Shown here: positions 52,440 through 61,393 of the stretch, in pieces | How positions within the stretch are numbered: position 1 is the stretch's first letter | How the letters are laid out: each line of letters begins with the position of its first letter | Assembly (NCBI GenBank): GCA_019637395.1 | Contig: JAHBVR010000013.1 | Location: 62,001-126,000, forward strand | DNA: 64,000 bases | Source: Vulcanimicrobiota bacterium | GTDB taxonomy: Bacteria > Vulcanimicrobiota > Xenobia > Xenobiales > JADMJV01 | Reading direction: 5' to 3' | Position numbers and translations under genes: made by a program | The notes under the pieces: generated by a model | What the model saw: only the letters and a program-made list of their open reading frames with translations | The model's database searches: none | What the model was told of the DNA's origin: nothing

Positions 52440-52468
52440 TTGAGGGCCGCCCTCGGAGATGCTAGTAT
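52440..52468 (+). promoter_or_regulatory. Promoter of the XRE gene with palindromic operator, likely leaderless
   Basis: TTGAGG (52440-52445) and TAGTAT (52463-52468) are 17 bp apart. A perfect palindrome GAGGGCCGCCCTC (52442-52454) overlaps the -35 and spacer. The start codon ATG is at 52475, only seven bases after the -10, so transcription should start at or next to the A of ATG. Autorepression by the encoded XRE protein is inferred. Confidence 0.6.
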
Positions 52469-52474
52469 TTGCCT

Positions 52475-52843
52475 ATGTCTGTAGGCCAAAAGATCGTCAG
52501 CTTGCGTAAACAAAAAAACTGGAGACAGCAAGATCTTGCTGACAAACTGGGCGTCACTCCGCGCCAGCTCATCCGCTGGGAGAACGACCAGGTGGAGATT
52601 AGCAACAAAACGATCCGTAAGATCGCTGAGGTCTTCGGCCTCACTCCGGAAGAACTCACCGCCGCTCCGGCTCAGAGCCCTTTTGAACAGGTGGAAGACG
52701 TCGAGCTGCGCGAGCTGCTCAGTTTTGTGCCCGAGTTAGGCGACCAGCAGACGCTGGCCCTCAAGATCATCCTGCGCGAGATGGTCACCTGCCACCAGAT
52801 CTCTCGGTATGCCAACAAAAACCGCGAGAAAGTCGCCAGTTAG
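52475..52843 (+). CDS. XRE-family regulator of the mobile element
   Basis: The protein has 122 residues. HTH (about 1-60): VGQKIVSLRKQKNWRQQDLA and VTPRQLIRWENDQVEISNKT, then KIAEVFGLTPEEL. The C-terminal 60 residues are acidic and helical (probable dimerisation). There is no ribosome site; the ATG coincides with the predicted transcription start (leaderless). It is divergent from the primase operon and upstream of the toxin-antitoxin pair, as expected for an element repressor. Confidence 0.82.
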   Translation: MSVGQKIVSLRKQKNWRQQDLADKLGVTPRQLIRWENDQVEISNKTIRKIAEVFGLTPEELTAAPAQSPFEQVEDVELRELLSFVPELGDQQTLALKIILREMVTCHQISRYANKNREKVAS

Positions 52844-52853
52844 CGAGGACCCG

Positions 52854-53045
52854 ATGACCGCCAAGCAAGCATTGATCGCCACCGCCGCCACCATCGATGA
52901 GAACACCAGCTGGGAAGAAGCCTATGCCCAGCTCGAGCTTCGCCGCAAGATTGACGCCAGCGAAGCAGCCGTAAAGCGGGGCGAATGGGTCAGCAACGAT
53001 GAAATTTTGGCCGAGATCGATCAGTGGATCCAAGACACTCCGTAA
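52854..53045 (+). CDS. Antitoxin of RelE/ParE-type pair
   Basis: The protein has 63 residues (MTAKQALIATAATIDENTSW...). ATG 52854 has GCGAGGACCCG upstream. Small, acidic (EEAYAQLELRRKIDASEAAV, then DEILAEIDQWI) with an upstream neighbour toxin: the overlap with the toxin frame is 22 bp. It resembles ParD/RHH-less antitoxins of RelE systems. It is the first gene of the toxin-antitoxin operon; 10 bp after the XRE gene. Confidence 0.7.
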   Translation: MTAKQALIATAATIDENTSWEEAYAQLELRRKIDASEAAVKRGEWVSNDEILAEIDQWIQDTP

Positions 53046-53350
53046 TCTGGTCCCATCTCGCCCGTCTGGACCTGCGTAGCCTCGGCGAACGCATTCGCCA
53101 GGACTCTCCGGACAATGCCCGCCGCTTCCTTAAGAAGCTGCGTGACGCGGCGGCCACCCTGGGCAACTTCCCAGAAAAGCTCTCGGTCGTTCCGGAGCTG
53201 GGCCTGCCTTATCGCGAACGCCTGGTGGGCCGATATCGCATCATTTACCGAGTGCAGGAAGACCAGGTCATTGTTCTGGCCGTCGAGCACAGCGCCAGAG
53301 ATCTGCTCGGCGCCATCGGCCACCGCTTCCAGGAAGAAGAATCCCCTTAG
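53024..53350 (+). CDS. RelE/ParE-family toxin
   Basis: The protein has 108 residues from GTG 53024. HSVIWSHLARLDLRSLGERI, RRFLKKLRDAAATLGNFPEK and GLPYRERLVGRYRIIYRVQE with a C-terminal VIVLAVEHSARDL are the usual RelE/ParE plan (basic helices, then a beta-sheet ending in an aliphatic strand). Relatives either cleave mRNA on ribosomes or poison gyrase; sequence does not decide which. A 40-bp palindrome follows within three bases. Confidence 0.8.
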   Translation: MDPRHSVIWSHLARLDLRSLGERIRQDSPDNARRFLKKLRDAAATLGNFPEKLSVVPELGLPYRERLVGRYRIIYRVQEDQVIVLAVEHSARDLLGAIGHRFQEEESP

Positions 53351-53352
53351 CG

Positions 53353-53392
53353 TTCGTCACTTCCGGCCGCCAGGCCGGAGAGAAGTGACGAA
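53353..53392. repeat. Long inverted repeat after the toxin gene
   Basis: TTCGTCACTT (53353-53362) is complementary to AAGTGACGAA (53383-53392), and inside it CCGGCC pairs with GGCCGG (53363-53368 / 53373-53378). No T-tract follows, so it is not a clear terminator. It could be a recombinase target or mRNA-stabilising hairpin. Confidence 0.7.
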
Positions 53393-53685
53393 CCCCGGCC
53401 GTCGGGCCGCATACCGCGCGCCACCTGCAACCACCGGCGCACCGCGCAGCTGGCCGGCGCCAAGCAAACCATGCCTGAAGGTGCGGAGAACGCCGTCGTC
53501 CAGGTCTGCCCGTCCCGTTCGCGCTGGCTGAGGTCCCGGCTCGCGCTGGGCTGCCGGCGTTGGCCTCGTGCCCCAGGTTCTGGGACGCCCGCCACCGCGG
53601 CCCCGGGGCGGTTTCTGTGCACCAGGTCGACGGCCTGGCGGGGCGGCGTTGGCGGGGGGGCCGGGCCGAATCTTGGGCGCTTGCT
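53393..53685. other. GC-rich non-coding stretch
   Basis: About 290 bp between the palindrome and the terminator repeat. Frames on both strands are Arg/Pro/Gly-rich and have no ribosome sites. GGGGGGCCGGGCC (53654-53666) resembles part of the hairpin near 44.67 kb, so a weak version of the same flank may extend here. Nothing else supportable. Confidence 0.4.
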
Positions 53686-53793
53686 GAGAGGCTGGCGCAA
53701 GCGCCAGAACAAAGAAAAAGCGGGCCTTGCGGCCCGCTTAAAGATCGTCTGGCTGAAAGACCTCCAGCATTTCGACTCGGCAACGAGGGGTCG
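53686..53793 (-). repeat. Terminator-containing repeat, copy 2
   Basis: Homologous to 44702-44810. The stem GCGGGCC / GGCCCGC around 53720-53737 with the T-rich minus-strand tail (TTTTTCTTTG, 53711-53720) forms the terminator of the Rhs operon, about 35 bp after the immunity stop. A second stem, CTGGCGCAAGCGCCAG, precedes it on the plus strand. Confidence 0.85.
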
Positions 53794-53827
53794 GCGGTTG
53801 ATCTCCTCACCAGCCACAAACTAGACG

Positions 53828-54121
53828 CTACGAATAGGGTAAATGCTCCAAAACTTTTTGCACTACTTCTTCAACGCTGTGACCGGCGATAGCGCTCCAG
53901 TTAGCATGACCATCCGCAATAAGAATCTCTTTACCCCACAACTCGTCGGGACCCGTTGCGGGCAACAGTTTGTAGGTTTCAGCCCTAAAGACTTTGACCC
54001 GAAAACCGCCATCAGAGCAGTGTCGTAGGACTTCTAGCCTTAGTTTAACTGCCTCTTCATTCTTGTCAGCCGACTCTAATGCTTCAAGATAGAGTATCTT
54101 TACCACTTCGTATTCAATCAT
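53828..54121 (-). CDS. Putative immunity protein of the full-length Rhs toxin
   Basis: The protein has 97 residues. ATG 54121 (AAGGA eight bases upstream) is preferred over ATG 54139. Starts MIEYEVVKILYLEALESADK, is acidic and cytosolic and has no match I know. It lies 27 bp after the Rhs stop on the same strand, has a more AT-rich composition than its surroundings, and is followed by the terminator repeat. Immunity role is inferred from position. Confidence 0.6.
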   Translation of the reverse strand: MIEYEVVKILYLEALESADKNEEAVKLRLEVLRHCSDGGFRVKVFRAETYKLLPATGPDELWGKEILIADGHANWSAIAGHSVEEVVQKVLEHLPYS

Positions 54122-54148
54122 CGAATCCGTCCTTTCCATTCGCCATCT

Positions 54149-57100
54149 TCAACCCCAATGCTCGGACTCGCGCCATTGCCAGTTCCAGCTTTTACATCTG
54201 CATTGACAATGCCTCGTATACCAACGTCCCTCTGGCATTTGGATAGAACCTTTCGAGCTTTCACATAGTACGCGAGTCGTAAAATCGCCAGTGGCGTATA
54301 AACCATACAATTGTTGGGCTTGACGGTTGTCGGGGCACTTACTTTTTTTGTCCTTAATCGGAATGACGTAACACTTAGCCTGGCAGGAATCACTAGAACC
54401 TGTTCCTGGATCGGGTCCGAGATGCGGTTCACGTTTGGGCTGCTTCTTCGGAGTTTCCTTTGGAGGAGTTACTGGAGTGGGATCTGGCTTCTTTTTGCCC
54501 ATGCTCCATAGGATGATTCCCGCCTTCATAACGATATTGGCACTTCCCCGTTGTACTCTTCGCCATCCGTCAGTCGCGACAATCCCTCCCGCGACGTCAG
54601 CAGGCCCAGGAACAGGGCTGTCTGCCTGAGTAATTGCTGCCCCGGCCGGAATCTCCACGCCTCCCAAGATCAGGTCGCCCAAATCTTGCAACAACGTAGT
54701 GCCCACAGGCTCAAGCCCATAGGGGTCTATCAATGACAAAGGAGTGCCGGCTGCATAACAATACAGATTTGCGCCGCCTTGGATGCCGAATGGATCGCGA
54801 CTAATAAAAGACTGGAGGGTTGGATCATACCATCGTTTTCGCATGTAGAATAGTCCACTATCGTCGTCAAATCTAACGCCGAGGGAGCCAACCCAAGAAT
54901 ACCGCATCCCTCCGGGCACATTATCGAAGCTGGAAGCCAACTGGTTGCCCCAAGCATCGAACTCTTTGCGCAGGACGACATCGCCATTGTCGTCCGTCAC
55001 AAGGCGGACCGAACCCAGGGCATCCGTGTGGACATCAAACCGGTCGCCGTCCCGAATGAAGCTCGTCAGAACGCCTTCCGGAGTGCAGTAAGTGGTCGTC
55101 GACAAACCGGTCGTCTCGCGGATGCAGTCAAATCCATCCCATAAGAACGTGGTAACATCCGTGCCATCGTCCCGACTCAACATCCGCCCGAGCATGTCGT
55201 AGCTATACGCGACATCCACGCTCCCCGGCCCCTGCACACGGACCAACCGGTTCTCATCGTTCCAGGTATAGGTCCACGTGTCCACACCGTTGGTCTTACC
55301 CGTCATGTTTCCGTTGTCATCGTAGCTAAAGGTCCAGGTATCACCACCTACATCCTGCCGCATGACCTGATTCAACGAATTCACGCGCTCTTCAGGATCC
55401 CAGCCGTCGTCGTCGCGGACGTCTTCAGAGACGCCGTTATCGTCTATAGTCGTGATCTTCAGGATATTTCCGGCTTCGTCGAAACGATACCTGCGGACCC
55501 GCGAACCGGTATCGCTACCGGCGTTGCAGGTCAGCTGGATGTCCGACAGCGTGGGCGTGTCCGTCCCGTTTCCGGTCAGCACCGCCCGCACCATCGCATA
55601 CCGGCCCGTTTTGCCCGAGGGCAGCGCCTCGCCGGTGGGCGTGGTAAACTTGCCACCGCCTGAGGGCCCGAACCAGGCCGGAGGACTCACAAAGTCCTCG
55701 AACTCGGCGTAGTCGTCGGCCACGCAGACCTCCAGCTCCACGTCGCAGCCGGTGGGCAGGTCCTCCGCCCAGGAGAGCCTATCCCAACTTACGATACGAC
55801 CCGCGTCATAGATACCCGAGGTATAGATGCCCGAGGTGGCCAGGGCATTGCCGCTCACCCGTTGGAGGTTGCTCAACCGGATGGTTCCGGTATTCCGCTC
55901 GGCGCCAAGACTGAGGTAGACATACAGATCGTCAGTTCGCACCGGGGAATGAGTATACATGCTGGTCCAGGTGGACGCTCCCTGCGCCCGGTAGTAGGCC
56001 GCCAGGCTCGACCCCGTGCGAGCCAATCGAATTTGTCCTTCGGCCGGCCTGCTATAGCTTCCCGTATTATACACATACTCCCGATGGGCAGTGAATACGA
56101 TGTAGCTGTAGACGCCTTTCACCAGGTCGATGCTGTAGAACATGTCCGTGCTGGTGGCCGGATCCATCGGCAAACGCGGGCAAACCGCCAGCCGGGTTAC
56201 GAAGTTGTATCCCGAGGAGCCTGTGAGATCCTGATAGTCCAGGGAGATGTCAAAATCGCCGCTCAGCTTTTCCGCGTGGCGTATATCAAGGGCCCACGGT
56301 CTCCCGTCCACCTGCTCCGGGTAGGCAGAGGTGGTGTAATCACCATATTGAAAATTACATTCTGAGCCCACCGAATTGTCCACAGGCGCTCGGTGCACAA
56401 AGCTCTGGTTGTGCATGGCCCTGGGATAGGTAAAACGCAGACCATTCTTCTGGCGCAACTCCATGCCCACCGCATTCAGCTCGCTCCAGTCAGACCAATC
56501 CTGTGGACGCTGGCGGCTATCCACGGTCCAACGCTGCAGATTCAGCTCCGTCCCCGAGAAGTCATCCGCGAAGGGAAGGAGTTTCATGGTCTGGGCGCTC
56601 TCGTCAAAGTCCAACCGCTCCCACTCACCCTGCTTCCAAATGGCGGGGTGATGGATGCAGAATCGATTGTGGCTTTCTTCCACCAGGCGTCCGGCTGCGT
56701 CGGTGAGGTAGGTGAAGGTATCCAGGTCCGTCTGCTGGGCAATGCGATCGCCGGCCAGGCTATAGCCGTAGTGCATTTCCATCAGAGTTTCGCTGCCCTC
56801 CACTCGCTTGCTGAGCAGCTTGCCCACGATGTCATAGTCCATCAGGTCGCTCAAGGAGTTGTTGTGGTCGATGCGTTGGCAGCGGCCGTCGATATCGTAG
56901 CTCATCTGGGTGGCATCGGAATTCACGTCCTCCACCACCAGTAGCCGGCCCACCTCGTCGCGCCCATTGCTGGGCACCGTCCAGATCGGGTCCCCGCCTC
57001 CGTAGGAGGAAGCCCCGAAGCGGGACAAACCATACAGGGAGCTGGACTCTCGTAGAGCCAGGCGCTGGCCGGTCTCGTTGTATTCCGACTTCAAGGCCAC

Positions 57101-60100
57101 CTGGTCGGTGTATTGTTGGCCGACCAGACGATTCAAAGCATCGTAGTGGTAGCTCCAGCCCTGGCTGTCCCTCTCCACCGTCGAAAGCAGGTTCCCCACC
57201 TTGTCGTAGCTTAGAGCCACGGTGGTTGTGTCTGCATAAGTGATGAGATCCAGGCGATGCAACTCGTCGTAATGATAGCTCCGCTCCTGGGACAGGTTGT
57301 CCTCGTAATGAACCAGGTCCCCGGCCGGGCTGTAATCAAACAGCTCGGTCGTGGCATCTGGATAGGTAATGGCCTTGAGGCGATGCAGGGCATCCCACTC
57401 AAACTCGGTATCCTGGTCCACTCCCTGCGAGCGCAGGCGGAAAAGCACCAGATCCATTTTTTCGTCATATTCGAAAAAGAGCTCGTTGCCCAGGCTGTCC
57501 ACCACGCGCACGACTCGGTCCAGAGCATCAAACTCCCGCAGAATCGTGCGGCCGTCCGGGTCACGCGTCAGGAAAGCCCGGCCCAGCCGGTCATACTCGG
57601 TGCGTTGGCGGGCACCGTCGGGAAAGCAGACCTCGCGCAGATTCTCACCGTCGAATTCAAAGCAAGTGCTCAGCTTCTGCAACTGCAGATTCTTCGCCCC
57701 CAACGGCGCGCTACCCGAGGCCAACTTGAGACGAGCCGAAACCAATCCCGGACGATGCAGCGAAGACTGGATGTCACCCGGGATGTCCAGCCGGCTTGGC
57801 CCGGACGGTTCCCATTCTTCGCTGCTGGGCTCATAAGCGTCTCCCTGAATGGTGCTGGAAAGCACCGTATGCGTGGTCGCGGGGTAGTCCTTGTGCAAAC
57901 GATACTGAAATTCCATTCGCGCCGTGGTTGCCCCCACCGTATCATCTTCTTTGCGAGCCATAAATCTCGCCAGGTAACGAGCCCCAGCACTCACTGGAAT
58001 ATGCTTTTGTTCCCAAGTATGGACGGTGGAATTGACGGGAAAATAGGCCTGCCCGTTTGTTTCCATCTCCCGATTGGCGCTGGTGTTGGGGGTCCAATAG
58101 CGCGGCGGGAGTTCCCCCAGCGGGTCATCCCAGCTGTCCAGGTGGAACGGCCGGTTGTCCTGACCGCTGGGATTGAACAGGGCGTTTTTGGCCCCTTCCA
58201 CCACGATCGCATCCAGGTCGGTCTGATTCCCGTTCGGCGAGGTCACGCCCGCTATCCGTCCCAGAGAGTCGCGTGCATACACGAGTTTAGCCTGGTCGGC
58301 AGACTCGGTTTCGATCAACTGGTTGCAGGCATCGTAGGTGAAGGTTGTCGATTTCCCGCGCGCATCCGTGACCGTGGCAACCTCGCCCGAGTCTCGATAC
58401 GTCATGAAAGTCGCCTGCTCCAGGGCGTCGGTGACTTTCCACAGCCGCTGATGCTTGTAGGCAAAGGCGGTAATACGTTCTTCCTGATCCTGGCTCTGCA
58501 CCAACCGCCCGCCGGCGTCATAGGTGCGGAAGCTGTCATTTCCCAAAGCGTCCTGGACCTGCACCACTCGATTGCGTCCGTCCAGAGTAAAAATGGTGGT
58601 GCGCTCGTCCGCGTCCGTCACACTGGTCAGGTTGCCGTTCTCATCATAGGTCAGGACAGTAACCCCCTCCAGAGGGTCTTCGATACGGGTCAGATTCTTG
58701 TAGTCGTCCTCATACGAGTAGAGGGTCGGGTTGGCCTGGCCGGGCTCCAGACTGCTGGTCAGGGTACCGTCGGTTTCGTCATAGGTTCTGGTCCAGGCAT
58801 TACCCATACCGTCCACCACGCCGATCAACTGGCCGGCATCATTGTAGGCCATGCGGGTGGACCGGTTTTCGAAAGGGTCAAAAGCGATGGCCGACAAGAC
58901 GGCGTCGCCCACCACACTCAAATCTTCGTCCATATCGCCCACCTGCGTCGCGTTGTTGCCACGGGCGCGAATTTCCACCAACACATCGCCCTCGCCGGGC
59001 TGAACCGGGAAGGTCGCCCAGCAACCCCCCGCGTTGTTGGGAATGCGGAAGGCCTGGGTGCCGATCGAGTCGGTCACCAACATTTCCACGTCATAGCCCC
59101 ACTGCTCCTGATAGGTGAGAGGGAGGACCGCAAAAGGTTTCAGGTTCGTTGCGCAGGTATACAGAGAAAGGTTGAAGTTCGTTTCCGTTTCCATTTCCAG
59201 GGTGAACTGGAAGCGCCGGTAGGGAATATCTTCTTCATCCAAGGCCGAGGTCCAATACCCGACCGTCGACTTCAGCGAATCTCCATCCAAATAGCGCAGG
59301 TTCCGCGGATCGCGCACATTGTAAGTGTCGGGAGAGCCGACCGGAAGTAAGATAGCCTTGGTCACCGGCTCCACCTCGCCGGTTCCCTTGGTTAGCGCCG
59401 AAATGTAAGCCGGCAGCGAGGCCACATCCGCGCTCCCGGTGGCGCCACAGATCAAGTGCCCGTGGCGGCCATAATGTCCCTGCCACTCGCCCTGTACGGA
59501 GAAATTGGCCCGGCCCGGCGTAACCGCCACCAACCGGTCATCCAGATATTCATAATGAGTCATCAGACCATTACCATCCAGTGAAAGCAGCATATTTCCT
59601 CGCAGGTCGTAGCTGTATCGGCGAAACCGCATGTTCGCCTGATCGCGAATACCCATGTAAGCATTGCTGCCGGCTCCATAATTCCAGGGGTCAAAGTTCA
59701 AGTGCCCGGCGGCCTCATAGAGGAGCTGGGATTGAGGACTCCAGAAAAACCGGCGCTGATGCCCACCGGGATCCATGATGCGGCGCAAGTTGCCGGCCAG
59801 GTCAAAGACGAACTGCCAGTCCTCATCGTTGGCATCGTTGAGGGTGGTCAGACGGAAATACGTCAGCGGCTGGAGGACTTCCGGACCGGAAGTATGCTCC
59901 TGGTAGGTTTCGGAATAGCTATAGGTCAGGGTCACATTGCGGGAATCGGTCACCGTCAGCAGTTCACCCGATTCTCCGAAGGTGTAAGCCCAGCTCTGGT
60001 CGACCAGGGGAAGCTCTTCCGGGTCACGAGGCACCGGATCGATCCGTTCGGTAATCAGGTGGTCCTCAGGGTCGTTGTAGCCGAAAGTGGTCACACAACC

Positions 60101-60757
60101 CTCAGGACCTTCCAGTTGTTCCAGATTGCCCTCTTCATCCAGGTGGAGCACCCAAGCGTGGCTGCGCGGATCGGTGATGGTCACGGTGTCGGTGCCGTAG
60201 GCAAAAAGGATGGTGCGGCCTACGGTCACACCGATGGCGTTCTCCTCCACCTGAGTCAGCTGGCCACCGCCGTTATAGGTTAACTCCAGAGAATTACCGA
60301 TGGTGTCCAAACACCGCAGCATCCGACCCGTGTCGTCGAACTGAAAGACGGCGCCGTCAGGATAGTAGCTGAGCTGCCATTCGTCACCGGGTAGAGAGGT
60401 GAGCGTGAGCTGCTCAAAGAGACCTTCGTCCAGATCAAGCCGCCAGTTGCCGCCGTCGTCCAGGAAGGTAAAACGCCGTCCGCTATGGTCTACGAAGACC
60501 GGGGCCGTTGAACTCGGCTCGATGCGAGCCTGGTAGTTGTGAGTCCAGCCGTAGCCGAACCCGCACGTATTCTCGACCGCTCGACTGTTGTAGACCAGCG
60601 TGAAAGCCAGAGAAGGTCCGATGGTGGGAACGGAAATGAGATTCATGGTGCGCACGAGGTTCCCGGTTTCGAGTCGCACTTTTTCACTCAGGGCGCAGCC
60701 CTGGAAGAGAGTTTGGTAGCCGTCCACGCCGGCCGATTGAGGAAATAATGGATTCAT
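54149..60757 (-). CDS. Full-length Rhs/YD-repeat polymorphic toxin
   Basis: The protein has 2202 residues. ATG 60757 has TTGGAG about 10 bases upstream. A short N-terminus (no PAAR, no signal peptide) leads to DUF6531-like segments (GNLVRTMNLISVPTIGPSLA) and tens of YD repeats (for example LSYDKVGNLLSTVERDSQGW, YDALNRLVGQQY). A lectin/LamG-like insert lies at about 1390-1640 (DDFSGTELNLQRWTVDSRQR; FDISLDYQDLTGSSGYNFVT). The core ends with RWYDPTLQSFISRDPFG and DPYGLEP (about 2018). The tip of 183 residues is unlike the orphan one: a Lys/Pro linker, then Cys-rich CQAKCYVIPIKDKKSKCPDN and YTRHCQCRCKSWNW. Toxin activity unknown. No VgrG or T6SS gene is nearby. Confidence 0.92.
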   Translation of the reverse strand: MNPLFPQSAGVDGYQTLFQGCALSEKVRLETGNLVRTMNLISVPTIGPSLAFTLVYNSRAVENTCGFGYGWTHNYQARIEPSSTAPVFVDHSGRRFTFLDDGGNWRLDLDEGLFEQLTLTSLPGDEWQLSYYPDGAVFQFDDTGRMLRCLDTIGNSLELTYNGGGQLTQVEENAIGVTVGRTILFAYGTDTVTITDPRSHAWVLHLDEEGNLEQLEGPEGCVTTFGYNDPEDHLITERIDPVPRDPEELPLVDQSWAYTFGESGELLTVTDSRNVTLTYSYSETYQEHTSGPEVLQPLTYFRLTTLNDANDEDWQFVFDLAGNLRRIMDPGGHQRRFFWSPQSQLLYEAAGHLNFDPWNYGAGSNAYMGIRDQANMRFRRYSYDLRGNMLLSLDGNGLMTHYEYLDDRLVAVTPGRANFSVQGEWQGHYGRHGHLICGATGSADVASLPAYISALTKGTGEVEPVTKAILLPVGSPDTYNVRDPRNLRYLDGDSLKSTVGYWTSALDEEDIPYRRFQFTLEMETETNFNLSLYTCATNLKPFAVLPLTYQEQWGYDVEMLVTDSIGTQAFRIPNNAGGCWATFPVQPGEGDVLVEIRARGNNATQVGDMDEDLSVVGDAVLSAIAFDPFENRSTRMAYNDAGQLIGVVDGMGNAWTRTYDETDGTLTSSLEPGQANPTLYSYEDDYKNLTRIEDPLEGVTVLTYDENGNLTSVTDADERTTIFTLDGRNRVVQVQDALGNDSFRTYDAGGRLVQSQDQEERITAFAYKHQRLWKVTDALEQATFMTYRDSGEVATVTDARGKSTTFTYDACNQLIETESADQAKLVYARDSLGRIAGVTSPNGNQTDLDAIVVEGAKNALFNPSGQDNRPFHLDSWDDPLGELPPRYWTPNTSANREMETNGQAYFPVNSTVHTWEQKHIPVSAGARYLARFMARKEDDTVGATTARMEFQYRLHKDYPATTHTVLSSTIQGDAYEPSSEEWEPSGPSRLDIPGDIQSSLHRPGLVSARLKLASGSAPLGAKNLQLQKLSTCFEFDGENLREVCFPDGARQRTEYDRLGRAFLTRDPDGRTILREFDALDRVVRVVDSLGNELFFEYDEKMDLVLFRLRSQGVDQDTEFEWDALHRLKAITYPDATTELFDYSPAGDLVHYEDNLSQERSYHYDELHRLDLITYADTTTVALSYDKVGNLLSTVERDSQGWSYHYDALNRLVGQQYTDQVALKSEYNETGQRLALRESSSLYGLSRFGASSYGGGDPIWTVPSNGRDEVGRLLVVEDVNSDATQMSYDIDGRCQRIDHNNSLSDLMDYDIVGKLLSKRVEGSETLMEMHYGYSLAGDRIAQQTDLDTFTYLTDAAGRLVEESHNRFCIHHPAIWKQGEWERLDFDESAQTMKLLPFADDFSGTELNLQRWTVDSRQRPQDWSDWSELNAVGMELRQKNGLRFTYPRAMHNQSFVHRAPVDNSVGSECNFQYGDYTTSAYPEQVDGRPWALDIRHAEKLSGDFDISLDYQDLTGSSGYNFVTRLAVCPRLPMDPATSTDMFYSIDLVKGVYSYIVFTAHREYVYNTGSYSRPAEGQIRLARTGSSLAAYYRAQGASTWTSMYTHSPVRTDDLYVYLSLGAERNTGTIRLSNLQRVSGNALATSGIYTSGIYDAGRIVSWDRLSWAEDLPTGCDVELEVCVADDYAEFEDFVSPPAWFGPSGGGKFTTPTGEALPSGKTGRYAMVRAVLTGNGTDTPTLSDIQLTCNAGSDTGSRVRRYRFDEAGNILKITTIDDNGVSEDVRDDDGWDPEERVNSLNQVMRQDVGGDTWTFSYDDNGNMTGKTNGVDTWTYTWNDENRLVRVQGPGSVDVAYSYDMLGRMLSRDDGTDVTTFLWDGFDCIRETTGLSTTTYCTPEGVLTSFIRDGDRFDVHTDALGSVRLVTDDNGDVVLRKEFDAWGNQLASSFDNVPGGMRYSWVGSLGVRFDDDSGLFYMRKRWYDPTLQSFISRDPFGIQGGANLYCYAAGTPLSLIDPYGLEPVGTTLLQDLGDLILGGVEIPAGAAITQADSPVPGPADVAGGIVATDGWRRVQRGSANIVMKAGIILWSMGKKKPDPTPVTPPKETPKKQPKREPHLGPDPGTGSSDSCQAKCYVIPIKDKKSKCPDNRQAQQLYGLYATGDFTTRVLCESSKGSIQMPEGRWYTRHCQCRCKSWNWQWRESEHWG

Positions 60758-60785
60758 TTTTAAATTCTCCAATTCGTTTCGTTGA

Positions 60786-61391
60786 TTATTTTTTATTCGG
60801 GTTGTTAGGGGGATGGGGACAGGTCTTAGAGCCGTCCTTGCTGGGGTCAGGACGAGGTTTGTTCCTCTGAGTCGACAATAGGTGCATGCTGCTGGAGTCG
60901 GTGCCGCCTACGCTACCGGTGCCGTCATAACGACCGCCCTGGCCTCCCGGCTCTTCGGCCAGACTCATCATTCTCAGCGAGCCGCCGCCAAAGCCCGGCA
61001 CCGGCAACGCCTCGAACTCGGTGAGGTTGTCGACATTCAACGGGGAGAAGCGGAAATTGGTGCCGTCGGTGAAGAAGCGCCCGATCTCCTGGCCTCCGAC
61101 CGGCACGCCACCGCAGGCGCCGTTGCTGCCGCCCGCGGCCACCACAGCGGCACCGCTAAACGAACCGCTCCCGGCGCCGGCGGGGCCCCCGCCAGGACCG
61201 GCCGCCCCGCCGCACAGACTGGCGGTTCCACCCGCCGAGGCCAGGCTTTGCTGCGCCAGTGCGACCAGACGATTTCTTTGCTGGGTCAGTAAAATATTTC
61301 CCGTCGCGCCCTTCAGGCCATCCGACACGAAGGGCGTGTAAACGCTGCGGGCATTGATCAGTTGACTGATTCTGGGATGTAAAAGGAACAT
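60786..61391 (-). CDS. Gly/Ser/Cys-rich protein, possible radical-SAM substrate
   Basis: The protein has 201 residues. ATG 61391 has GGAGG seven bases upstream. An N-terminal conserved-looking leader-like part (MFLLHPRISQLINARSVYTP then FVSDGLKGATGNILLTQQRN) is followed by low-complexity Gly/Ala/Ser with two Cys-Gly-Gly motifs (SLCGGAAGPGGG; GACGGVPVGGQ), then a globular-looking end and a basic tail. It starts two bases after the radical SAM gene stop and ends 28 bp before the Rhs start. Gly/Cys-rich substrates with a helical leader are typical of SPASM-modified peptides, but this one is larger; the substrate role is inference. Fibre-like or adhesive roles are alternatives. Confidence 0.6.
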   Translation of the reverse strand: MFLLHPRISQLINARSVYTPFVSDGLKGATGNILLTQQRNRLVALAQQSLASAGGTASLCGGAAGPGGGPAGAGSGSFSGAAVVAAGGSNGACGGVPVGGQEIGRFFTDGTNFRFSPLNVDNLTEFEALPVPGFGGGSLRMMSLAEEPGGQGGRYDGTGSVGGTDSSSMHLLSTQRNKPRPDPSKDGSKTCPHPPNNPNKK

Positions 61392-61393
61392 AA

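Noticed and set aside
53471-53824. Plus-strand frame downstream of the toxin gene
   Set aside because: Arg/Pro-rich composition, crosses the terminator repeat, no ribosome site.
57257-59350. 697-residue plus-strand frame inside the Rhs gene
   Set aside because: It is antisense to a clearly coding Rhs region, has no ribosome site and its composition is what a reverse reading of YD-repeat codons gives.
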